From: an uncultured Bacteroidales bacterium
Lineage (GTDB): Bacteria; Bacteroidota; Bacteroidia; Bacteroidales; UBA932
Direction of reading: 5' to 3'
DNA length: 7,911 nt
Assembly: GCA_900544815.1 (NCBI GenBank)
Contig: UQWT01000078.1
Location: 1-7,911 of the forward strand
The notes below the pieces were generated by a model. It did not search any database and was not told where the DNA came from. It was given only the letters and a program-made list of their open reading frames with translations. Every line of letters starts with the position of its first letter. The first letter of the stretch is position 1. Positions 1-5,579 of the stretch are shown piece by piece. The translations under genes and the position numbers were made by a program.

Positions 1-22
1 TAATTCGTAACCTATTACTATT

Positions 23-271
23 ATGAGCGATTACCCAATGCTCATTTCCAATAAATTACACTCTTTTCGTAACTTCTGCTTACAAAGCGATGAAGATATG
101 GCCAAGAAAAGTAAAGATGACCAGATTCGGGAACTCCAGGCGCAACTCAGCCAAGCCCGTAAAGAGGCCGAGCTTGAGAAGTTACGGGCAAAGGCCTATG
201 ATACAATGATCAATGTGGCCGAAGAAACATTTAACATTCCCATAAGAAAAAAATCTGGCACCAAACGGTAA
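23..271 (+). CDS. IS3-family transposase OrfA, short or N-terminally lost form (82 aa)
   Basis: This is the C-terminal, leucine-zipper-like part of an IS3 OrfA. Residues about 32-60 form a charged coiled coil (RELQAQLSQARKEAELEKLR), followed by the conserved tail AYDTMINVAEETFNIPIRKK just before the frameshift site. OrfA normally binds the IS ends through an N-terminal helix-turn-helix and is a partner or inhibitor of the full transposase. No helix-turn-helix is visible here: an in-frame stop lies at 8-10 and the other two frames are also closed in the first 26 bases. Either the DNA-binding part is a separate upstream ORF or this copy is broken. The start at 23 is the first ATG; the ATG at 98 (MAKKSKDDQI) is an alternative. 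It overlaps the orfB frame at its 3' end. Confidence 0.75.
   Translation: MSDYPMLISNKLHSFRNFCLQSDEDMAKKSKDDQIRELQAQLSQARKEAELEKLRAKAYDTMINVAEETFNIPIRKKSGTKR
247..253 (+). promoter_or_regulatory. A7 slippery site for -1 programmed frameshifting
   Basis: The heptamer A AAA AAA is in register with the OrfA codons AAA(248-250) AAA(251-253). A slip of one base back moves ribosomes into the orfB frame, which is open from 235 to 1167 and has no early ATG. This is the classic way IS3 elements make the OrfAB transposase. The slip gives ...IPIRKK followed by IWHQTVSLLRGE. Confidence 0.8.
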
Positions 272-1167
272 GTCTGCTACGTGGGGAATGTCCGGGATAT
301 GGACTGGGCACTCTCTGCGGGCTGTTTGGTTATAGCAGACAATCCTATTACAAGTGGGACAATCAGGAGTTCGCCGCCAACGCCATAGAGCCACTCATTG
401 TGGAGAAAGTAAGCGAATACCGCAAGGACAATCCCGGCTTGGGATGTGCGAAGTTATATCTGATAGTGAAGCGGCTGTTTGACGAGAATGACAATATGCC
501 CGGTCGTGACGCATTCATAGAATTGCTTCGAAAAAACGGCTTGATGGTACGGTTGAAGCGACGCAGGCACTATAAAACGACAGACTCTCGTCATCACTAC
601 CGCAAGTACCCTAATCTCATTGCGGATGTCGTTCCCTCCCGTCCCAACGAAATATGGGTCAGCGACATAACATATGTTGAAACAGATGAAGGAGTGTGTT
701 ATCTGTCACTAATAACGGACACCTATTCTCACAAGATAATCGGTTGGGCTATCGGGCCGACATTAGAGACCGTCTATCCGTTAAATGCCCTGAAAATGGC
801 ATTGGCGACGATTGATGATGTCACGGCATCCATGCTCATCCATCACTCAGATCGTGGGTGTCAGTATTGCAGCAACGAATATGTGTCAGAGTTGAAGAAA
901 CGCCATGTGAATATAAGTATGACCCAAAGCGGAGATCCACTTGAAAATGCCATCGCGGAACGTGCCAACGGCATATTGAAAGTCGAGTGGTTGTACAAGA
1001 TGAGAATAACAACACGGGAAGAATGCCGGTCTGTGTTAGATAGGATAATAGACTTTTACAACACACAGAGACCTCATATGAGCATCGGTATGCAGACCCC
1101 TGAGGCAGTACATATGCAGACGGGAGAGCAGCGACGATGCTGGAAAAATAGTTGGGCTATGGGATAA
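253..1167 (+). CDS. IS3-family transposase OrfB (DDE integrase core), made as an OrfAB fusion
   Basis: This is the catalytic half of an IS3 transposase, which cuts and joins the IS ends. Read from the slippery site it begins with an HTH_21-like region (CGLFGYSRQSYYKW, then NPGLGCAKLYL), followed by an rve integrase core. The catalytic triad is visible: Asp in VSDITYVE (codon at 664-666), Asp in HHSDRGCQY (850-852) and Glu in ENAIAERANG (958-960). The spacing is DD(35)E and the final K/R region is intact. The C-terminus FYNTQRPHMSIGMQTPEAVH is the usual IS3 tail. A GTG at 400 could start a shorter protein of 255 codons, but the upstream residues match the family, so translation by frameshift from orfA is preferred. 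No internal stop or frameshift is seen, so this half looks functional. Confidence 0.92.
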   Translation: MWHQTVSLLRGECPGYGLGTLCGLFGYSRQSYYKWDNQEFAANAIEPLIVEKVSEYRKDNPGLGCAKLYLIVKRLFDENDNMPGRDAFIELLRKNGLMVRLKRRRHYKTTDSRHHYRKYPNLIADVVPSRPNEIWVSDITYVETDEGVCYLSLITDTYSHKIIGWAIGPTLETVYPLNALKMALATIDDVTASMLIHHSDRGCQYCSNEYVSELKKRHVNISMTQSGDPLENAIAERANGILKVEWLYKMRITTREECRSVLDRIIDFYNTQRPHMSIGMQTPEAVHMQTGEQRRCWKNSWAMG

Positions 1168-1200
1168 AATGAAAAAAAAGGCATATATTTGCCAAAGTGT

Positions 1201-1228
1201 CCAGGTGCTGTGATACCGCAGCACCTGG
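1201..1228 (+). terminator. Strong hairpin behind orfB
   Basis: A perfect 10 bp stem, ccaggtgctg (1201-1210) with cagcacctgg (1219-1228), closes an 8-base loop. It lies 33 bases after the transposase stop. There is no T-run behind it on either strand, so it is only a possible terminator or mRNA 3' stabiliser; it could also be a structure used by the IS itself. Confidence 0.5.
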
Positions 1229-1253
1229 ATAAAACCAACCAGTCAAACTGCAG

Positions 1254-1338
1254 CACTGTAAATCAAAACAGTGATTCTGTAAAGACTTTTAGAGATAAAA
1301 AACACCGACTGTAAACCCAGTCAGTGATATTGTAAATC
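1254..1338. repeat. Two degenerate ~30 bp direct repeats, each with a hairpin, in the IS tail
   Basis: Copy 1 (1255-1284) and copy 2 (1308-1337) share actgtaaa, cagtgat and tgtaaa blocks at the same spacing, offset by 53 bases. Each contains a small inverted repeat: cactgt/acagtg (1254-1259 with 1268-1273) and gactg/cagtc (1307-1311 with 1318-1322). Their position just inside the IS right end fits repeated transposase-binding sites; that role is inference. Confidence 0.6.
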
Positions 1339-1413
1339 ATATTAGTTTAACCGCTCTAAAAGTGTCAACCAAAATCAGGGAAGGTCAAGATTGCCAAAAT
1401 AGTTCATTGAAAA

Positions 1414-1445
1414 ATTGCTTAATTCAGTATGAATTAGTATTTTTG
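1414..1445 (+). promoter_or_regulatory. Candidate Bacteroidetes promoter of the ATPase gene
   Basis: A -7 box TATTTTTG (1438-1445) matches TAnnTTTG, with TTG at 1415-1417 about 20 bases upstream as a weak -33 element. The expected transcript start near 1450 leaves a leader of about 40 bases before the chosen start at 1492. A small inverted repeat, aattc-agtat-gaatt (1421-1435), sits in the spacer and could be an operator. Confidence 0.4.
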
Positions 1446-1491
1446 CTGAACAAAAATGGCAATTTTGCCGAAATATTTCAAGATACATGTT

Positions 1492-2748
1492 ATGCAGATA
1501 CAAAGAGACTTCTATTTACAGCAACTGATAGACGGCAAGCAAAATGGATTAATAAAGATCATTACCGGAATTCGTCGGTGTGGAAAATCATATTTACTTT
1601 TCACACTTTTCTATCAGTATTTGAAAAATGTTGGCGTGACAGAAGACCATATTATAAAGATTGCACTTGATGACATTGAGAGTGCAGACCTTCGTGACCC
1701 ATTAGCATTGTATAAGTATATCAAGGCGAAAATGGTGGATGAAGATTTGTACTATATACTCCTTGACGAAGTACAACTTGTAGCGAGATTTGAGGAAGTG
1801 CTTAATAGTCTGTTGCGCATGGACAATGCGGATGTTTATGTAACGGGAAGCAACTCAAAGTTTCTTTCAAGCGATATTATTACCGAGTTTCGAGGACGTG
1901 GTGACGAGATTCGTCTTTATCCGTTGTCATTGTCAGAATATTGTGAAGGAACAGGACAGAAACCTTATGAAGCATGGAAAGACTATTATACATACGGAGG
2001 ACTTCCTCATGTGCTGACACTTGAAACAGAGAAGAAAAAGTTGGACTATCTCTCAAATCTATTTGAGAGTGTCTATTTGTTAGACATACTTGAACGTCAT
2101 CGTGTCAAAAACAAGTCTGAATTTGAAGATTTGGTACGTATTGTAGCATCAAGTATTGGGGCACCAACAAATACCACAAAGTTGTCAAACACCTTTAAGA
2201 GTGTAAAGACAGTAGCTATAAGCTATAATACGATAGACAAATATCTTGGATATATGCAAGATGCGTTTATCATAGAGAAAGCCACAAGATTTGACATTAA
2301 AGGCAAGAAATATATCGGTAGTCTTGCTAAATACTATTTTACAGACATGGGGTTAAGAAATGCCGTCCTTGGTTTAAGACAGCAAGAAGAGAGCCATATA
2401 ATGGAAAACGTCATATATAATGAGTTGCGCCGTAGAGGATGTAAAGTGGATGTTGGTATTATGGAGCAACGATATGTAAGTAAAGACGGTAAATGGCAGA
2501 GGAAACAACTTGAAGTTGATTTTGTTGTCAATGAGGGCAGCCAAAAGTATTACATCCAATCCGCATTAGCCATGCCAGACGAGGAAAAGCGTAAACAAGA
2601 AATGGCTTCACTTTTGAGAATAGGCGATTCATTCAAGAAAATAATCATCGTGAAAGATGACATTAAACCTTGGACTGACGAGAATGGTATTCTTACAATG
2701 GGATTAATGGATTTTCTTATGGGCGACACAAAAGATTTAAATATATAA
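1492..2748 (+). CDS. AAA ATPase with C-terminal DUF4143 domain (AAA_14 family, 418 aa)
   Basis: This belongs to the DUF4143/AAA_14 ATPases, which occur in many copies in Bacteroidales genomes and whose role is unsettled. The N-terminal part is a P-loop ATPase: Walker A GIRRCGKS (residues 26-33), Walker B YYILLDEVQ (about 87-95), sensor-1-like VYVTGSNSKFLSS and an arginine-rich EFRGRGDE segment. A winged-helix-like middle (TKLSNTFKSVKTVAISYNTIDKYL, here only partly quoted as SYNTIDKYLGYMQDA) follows. The C-terminal DUF4143 part carries MENVIYNELRRRG, EVDFVV and YYIQSA, an arrangement resembling a PD-(D/E)XK nuclease fold, with Gln in place of the usual Lys. An upstream in-frame ATG at 1456 adds 12 residues, but family members start at the M-x-x-RD-x-YL stretch, so 1492 is chosen. 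The gene appears complete and free of stops. It starts just behind the IS end and seems to be transcribed on its own. Confidence 0.93.
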   Translation: MQIQRDFYLQQLIDGKQNGLIKIITGIRRCGKSYLLFTLFYQYLKNVGVTEDHIIKIALDDIESADLRDPLALYKYIKAKMVDEDLYYILLDEVQLVARFEEVLNSLLRMDNADVYVTGSNSKFLSSDIITEFRGRGDEIRLYPLSLSEYCEGTGQKPYEAWKDYYTYGGLPHVLTLETEKKKLDYLSNLFESVYLLDILERHRVKNKSEFEDLVRIVASSIGAPTNTTKLSNTFKSVKTVAISYNTIDKYLGYMQDAFIIEKATRFDIKGKKYIGSLAKYYFTDMGLRNAVLGLRQQEESHIMENVIYNELRRRGCKVDVGIMEQRYVSKDGKWQRKQLEVDFVVNEGSQKYYIQSALAMPDEEKRKQEMASLLRIGDSFKKIIIVKDDIKPWTDENGILTMGLMDFLMGDTKDLNI

Positions 2749-2817
2749 GATTAGCTTATACATATCTATCCCATTCACCTCAAATATACATACGTCTCGA
2801 AGCCGCCGGATTTTATT

Positions 2818-2994
2818 ATGAAACAGGAAAAACCAATATCCATTATATCATGGTATCTGTATTCTTATTATATTATTCATCAAGATTTTGCTTTTGATGA
2901 ACTTGGCGATGTACTTGACTTAATGATAGAGACTAGAGATATGACCAAGGAAGAGTACCAAGCAAAGGTAAAGGACTTTGTTTGTAGCCTCTAA
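2818..2994 (+). CDS. Possible small gene of unknown function (58 aa)
   Basis: An ATG-started frame of 58 codons begins 70 bases after the ATPase stop, on the same strand. The product has a hydrophobic, Tyr/Ile-rich N-terminal half (ISIISWYLYSYYIIHQ) and an acidic, helix-like second half (FDELGDVLDLMIETRDMT, then KEEYQAKVKDFV). This protein-like composition and codon use make it more credible than chance, but I do not recognise a family. The frame stays open upstream to 2755 without another ATG (reads ...YVSKPPDFIM), so it could also be the tail of a decayed longer gene. It may be co-transcribed with the ATPase. Confidence 0.4.
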   Translation: MKQEKPISIISWYLYSYYIIHQDFAFDELGDVLDLMIETRDMTKEEYQAKVKDFVCSL

Positions 2995-3011
2995 CATAAA
3001 ATCTATTGGCG

Positions 3012-3071
3012 CAAAGTTAGTGTTAAACACGAGGAATTTATCTTTATTCTAATGGTTTTATACTAACTTTG
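3012..3071. promoter_or_regulatory. Divergent pair of promoter-like -7 boxes in an inverted repeat
   Basis: Two TAACTTTG boxes lie back to back: one on the minus strand (caaagtta at 3012-3019) and one on the plus strand (3064-3071). They sit in an imperfect ~17 bp inverted repeat, caaagttagtgttaaac (3012-3028) against gttttatactaactttg (3055-3071). The boxes match the Bacteroidetes -7 consensus, but clear -33 elements are missing. The leftward one would run antisense to the small gene at 2818-2994. The rightward one would transcribe the gene-free region. Confidence 0.4.
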
Positions 3072-3092
3072 TACCAATAATAGGATATAACA

Positions 3093-3128
3093 CTACATCG
3101 TGCTACAAGACACTACAAGTAGGCTACA
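3093..3128 (+). repeat. Four CTACA direct repeats at 10-11 bp spacing
   Basis: CTACA occurs at 3093, 3103, 3113 and 3124, i.e. at 10, 10 and 11 base steps, so all copies face the same side of the helix. A fifth copy is at 3177. Wider units read acactacatc, gtgctacaag, acactacaag and aggctacatc. Such phasing is typical of arrays bound by one protein; the binder is unknown. Confidence 0.7.
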
Positions 3129-3134
3129 TCTTTC

Positions 3135-3223
3135 AATGCCTATAAAAGTTATGTAACATCCTGAAAATCAATGATGCTACATGAAGATACAACTTTCAGA
3201 GTCATATTTGACTTATAGGCATT
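3135..3223. repeat. Three-tier inverted repeat, potential long hairpin
   Basis: The outer arms aatgcctataa (3135-3145) and ttataggcatt (3213-3223) are perfect over 11 bases. The middle arms aaagtt/aacttt are 3145-3150 and 3191-3196; base 3145 is shared with the outer arm. The inner arms atgtaacatc/gatgctacat (3151-3160 with 3173-3182) pair in 9 of 10 positions around a 12-base loop. All unpaired bases are on the right side. It could be a small RNA, a leader, or a recombination site. Confidence 0.55.
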
Positions 3224-3694
3224 TGAATAATAATGGTAAGATAGTGGTCATGATGTTGTGTTATCCCCCTTTCATAAGGGCAATTCATAAACATAATACA
3301 AAGGCAATGGGAAGATAAACAGAAAACAATGGCAACCGACTTATTGAAAAGTAAGAAGCGAGTGTCGTAATGCCATAATCTCCTCAAAGATTTGAGGGGT
3401 GGAGTGGAAAATAGAGTCGATAGATTTCTTAAAATAGTTAAATTGTGTAACAAAAGTTATTCATACACAGCGTTTTAAGACGTTTTGTCTTGCGCCAGTT
3501 CTGCGCCATTTTTCGTACAAAATAAGCGAAAACACCCAAAGACGGCACTTGAACATCAACGAGTTACAGAAGCTGGTAGAGTGGTATAAAATCCCTCCCT
3601 CTCCGCAGTCATCCGATTTCACATGACCTTAACAGATTGTTGAAATTCGTTGGTCATGACGGACGATTTGAGTATTAACATATAACATTTTGTT

Positions 3695-4729
3695 CTAAAA
3701 GTACGTCTTAACGGCAAACAAGAATTGCTCGGTGAATATTTTCTTGAAGGCTGCAATATTATTCTGTTCATAAAACATGATCATTGCCTTCTTATAGTCG
3801 ATGGAGTCAACAGTTCGAAAAGAAATAGGGCAATAACCATTTGCTATTAAGATACCATTGCTTGTAATTCTTGCCGTCCGCTTATTCCCATCCACAAAGG
3901 CTTGAATATACGATAAAAGCACTAATGTCAAGAGTGCTTTCTCGAATACATTATCTTTTCCATTCACCAATGTACAAGTATCTTCCAATGCTTCACGAAT
4001 CTGAAACTCGTTATCGAGTGGGCGATAATTAGTTCCCGTAATACCAACACGACGATGACGGATATTTCTGTCAACTTCCAACTCCTTTGTCAAGATAGAA
4101 TGGATATCCTCTATTCTATGCACAGACAGCTCTTTCAAATAATCAGGCACATCAAGAACAAAATCAAGTGCATCCTTATGATTAAGCAACATAATAGCCT
4201 CATCTTTTGTCTTTCCTGAAGCCGTTTGCTTATCTTTTAGCAATCGCTCTGTCTCTAAAAGAGAATATGTATTGCCTTCTATCTGTGAGGATTTCCAAGA
4301 CAAATCAACTACCAAACGCTCCATTTCCTTGCGATACTCAAGATCTGTCATACCTTCCGTATTTTTCTTGAACTCTTTTTGTGCAGCATTCAGCACTTCA
4401 AGTTCTTCTTTTGTAAAAATCTTCACCTTAGGTAAAACTTCACGGATCAAGTCAAAATTAAACGATTCCTGCACTACACGTTCATCTATATCCTTATCGA
4501 AATAAGTAGCCAAATCCAAAGGCATAGTTACATGAGCTTGCGGAGTAAGTCTGTACTTGGTAGCAGGGCCACGGCCTACCGTCTCAACATTTCCTTCCTT
4601 AGCAGCAGCAGAAAGTAATCTCTTCATTGTGCTATCACTAGGTGCTTCCATAAGCCCCGCCATAATCTTTGCCCTATTTGCCAAAGGATGATAATGCAAG
4701 AACTGTAATATTTCTATATCTATAGTCAT
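3695..4729 (-). CDS. Fic-domain protein with N-terminal winged helix and Gln in place of catalytic His (344 aa)
   Basis: Fic enzymes usually move AMP from ATP onto target proteins. Residues about 1-66 look like a winged helix (ILQFLHYHPLANRAKIM, then STMKRLLSAAAKEGN and a beta-wing GRGPATKYRLT), suggesting DNA binding. An inhibitory-helix motif S147-x-x-x-E151-G152 (SSQIEGN) marks a class II, N-terminally self-inhibited Fic. The target-binding flap is GTNYRPL (about 232-238), and the active-site loop is IQAFVDGNKRTAR (275-287). The normal loop is HxFx(D/E)GN(G/K)RxxR; the His is here Gln276 (codon CAA, plus-strand bases 3902-3904), while Asp280, Asn282, Lys283, Arg284 and Arg287 remain. ATP binding may persist but transferase activity is doubtful. 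The protein may therefore act mainly as a regulator. It is transcribed alone, from a promoter covered by an array of half-sites. It starts at the only plausible ATG. Confidence 0.93.
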   Translation of the reverse strand: MTIDIEILQFLHYHPLANRAKIMAGLMEAPSDSTMKRLLSAAAKEGNVETVGRGPATKYRLTPQAHVTMPLDLATYFDKDIDERVVQESFNFDLIREVLPKVKIFTKEELEVLNAAQKEFKKNTEGMTDLEYRKEMERLVVDLSWKSSQIEGNTYSLLETERLLKDKQTASGKTKDEAIMLLNHKDALDFVLDVPDYLKELSVHRIEDIHSILTKELEVDRNIRHRRVGITGTNYRPLDNEFQIREALEDTCTLVNGKDNVFEKALLTLVLLSYIQAFVDGNKRTARITSNGILIANGYCPISFRTVDSIDYKKAMIMFYEQNNIAAFKKIFTEQFLFAVKTYF

Positions 4730-4743
4730 AATCTTTATTTATT

Positions 4744-4830
4744 AATCGGCTCAAAGTTAGCCATTTCTTACCAATAATCGGCTCAAGCTGGGCCGATTTT
4801 GCAGATATTTAACGCAAATTTGAGCCGATT
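4744..4830 (-). promoter_or_regulatory. Promoter and operator array of the Fic-domain gene
   Basis: On the minus strand a -7 box TAACTTTG (plus bases 4752-4759) lies 22 bases before the Fic start. Four near-identical 10 bp half-sites surround it: aatcggctca at 4744-4753 and 4776-4785, and the inverse tgggccgatt at 4789-4798 and tgagccgatt at 4821-4830. Sites two and three form a palindrome with a 3-base centre. The first overlaps the -7 box, so binding there should block transcription. Self-control by the Fic protein's winged helix is the natural guess. Confidence 0.7.
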
Positions 4831-4857
4831 TCTATATAATGACAGTGATTAAAGTTC

Positions 4858-5520
4858 TTGACTCTATCATTGAGAACATTGTTTTTACACTCTACTAAAG
4901 CCAAATATTGTGGTACCAACCAAGGCGGACGCTACACAAAGCATGTCTACATCGGTAGCCAGCGTGTCGTTTCCAAGATTGGCGACTTAGACTCTTACGG
5001 TTCAGATCTACACCGCATTCAGTATGCAGGTAGTGAGACCGATGGTCTTAAAGAAAATAGTTTGATTAAGAAGTATCTACCGGTAAATTACAAAGATTGT
5101 TTTGCCAAAACACTGGTAAATAAGCCATATATATCTGCCAAAGATCTATTTAACCTTATGTTTCTCCAACACTCAAAATGGGTTTTGTGTTTAATAAGAT
5201 TGCGCAATTTAATTGTTAAGCCTTTTGGACTAAAGACCAATAAATCATTCGAAAATTTAATTGTAGAACAAAATAATAATGAAATAATTTTAGGAACAGC
5301 AGACAAACATCTAACATTTTATGTATCTCTATTTTGTTCCGATCTTGATAATAAGAAACAGGCAATTAGCATAAGTACAATTGTGAAATACAAAAATATT
5401 TTAGGTAGAATTTACTTTGCTGCAATATGGATATTTCACTGGATTATTGTTCATAACCTATTCAGACGAGCTGTAAAAAAATGGTTGAGCAGAGATAATA
5501 TCACCACAACCAAAGATTAG
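4858..5520 (+). CDS. Chimeric ORF: RHS-repeat fragment fused in frame to a DUF2867 protein
   Basis: Residues about 17-62 (YCGTNQGGRYTKHVYIGSQR, then VVSKIGDLDSYGSDLHRIQYAG) match the segment just before the core of Bacteroidales RHS-repeat proteins. From about residue 66 (NSLIKKYLP) to 210 the sequence is a nearly full DUF2867 domain: HSKWVLCLIRLRNLIVKPFGLK, here read as WVLCLIRLRNLIVKPFG, then NEIILGTADKHLTFYVSL and NILGRIYFAAIWIFHWIIVH near the end. DUF2867 proteins are usually about 150-170 residues with their own Met; that start is gone. The only starts are TTG codons (4858, 4870, 4879), rare in this group; the first in-frame ATG (5158) would cut the domain. So this is either a dead fusion left by recombination or a new gene with an odd start. 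DUF2867 has no firmly known function. Confidence 0.6.
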   Translation: MTLSLRTLFLHSTKAKYCGTNQGGRYTKHVYIGSQRVVSKIGDLDSYGSDLHRIQYAGSETDGLKENSLIKKYLPVNYKDCFAKTLVNKPYISAKDLFNLMFLQHSKWVLCLIRLRNLIVKPFGLKTNKSFENLIVEQNNNEIILGTADKHLTFYVSLFCSDLDNKKQAISISTIVKYKNILGRIYFAAIWIFHWIIVHNLFRRAVKKWLSRDNITTTKD

Positions 5521-5537
5521 AGCCTACCATAAAAATA

Positions 5538-5579
5538 TAGCAGCTACATAGAAGCAGTCTTCATTGTAATTAACTGCTA
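5538..5579. terminator. Hairpin between converging genes
   Basis: The arms tagcag (5538-5543) and ctgcta (5574-5579) pair; an alternative pairing uses agcagt/actgct nearby. On the minus strand the stem overlaps the ATP-grasp stop codon and is followed by ATATTTTTA, so it could end that transcript. On the plus strand, 18 bases after the chimeric ORF, the following sequence is less T-rich. Confidence 0.4.

Larger units (their letters stand above)
1..1367 (+). mobile_element. IS3-family insertion sequence, left end outside the window
   Basis: The element consists of a short orfA, an overlapping orfB transposase joined by a -1 slippery site, a hairpin-rich 3' non-coding tail and a probable right inverted repeat (ccgctctaaaagtgtca, 1351-1367). 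The terminal CA is what IS3-family ends usually show. The expected left end (tgacacttttagagcgg) is not in the window, so the element starts upstream. An internal inverted copy of the end (acttttagag, 1285-1294) leaves the exact right boundary slightly uncertain. The family is clear from the DD(35)E transposase; the boundary is inferred. Confidence 0.85.
3072..3694. other. Gene-free region with phased repeats and hairpins
   Basis: No frame here has a convincing protein. It holds four CTACA repeats (3093-3128), a three-tier inverted repeat (3135-3223), a tight palindrome cctcaaa-ga-tttgagg (3382-3397), a hairpin aagac/gtctt around 3477-3491, two tgcgcca repeats 11 bases apart (3491-3497, 3502-3508), and catgacc/ggtcatg (3622-3628 with 3652-3658). 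Short protein-like scraps at about 3280-3369 and 3549-3626 have no usable start. The picture fits a decayed mobile-element or control region. Confidence 0.6.

Noticed and set aside
182..394. Minus-strand frame of 70 codons across the orfA/orfB junction
   Set aside because: Fully covered by the transposase coding on the other strand; composition not protein-like.
1201..1228. A classical intrinsic terminator for the transposase
   Set aside because: Stem is strong but there is no T-run behind it on either strand, so it is listed only as a possible terminator.
836..1256. Three overlapping minus-strand frames behind and inside orfB
   Set aside because: They lie opposite the DDE core and the IS hairpins and carry no recognisable motif.
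3280..3369. Plus-strand scrap reading IIQRQWEDKQKTMATDLLKS
   Set aside because: Looks somewhat protein-like but has a stop directly upstream and only a 14-codon frame from its ATG; at most a gene remnant.
3202..3453. Minus-strand frame of 83 codons in the gene-free region
   Set aside because: Low-complexity, Leu/His/Cys-rich product, no supporting promoter and no family resemblance.
3549..3626. Plus-strand scrap reading LNINELQKLVEWYKIP
   Set aside because: Resembles a real protein end, but there is no start codon and the upstream residues are not protein-like; too short to assign.
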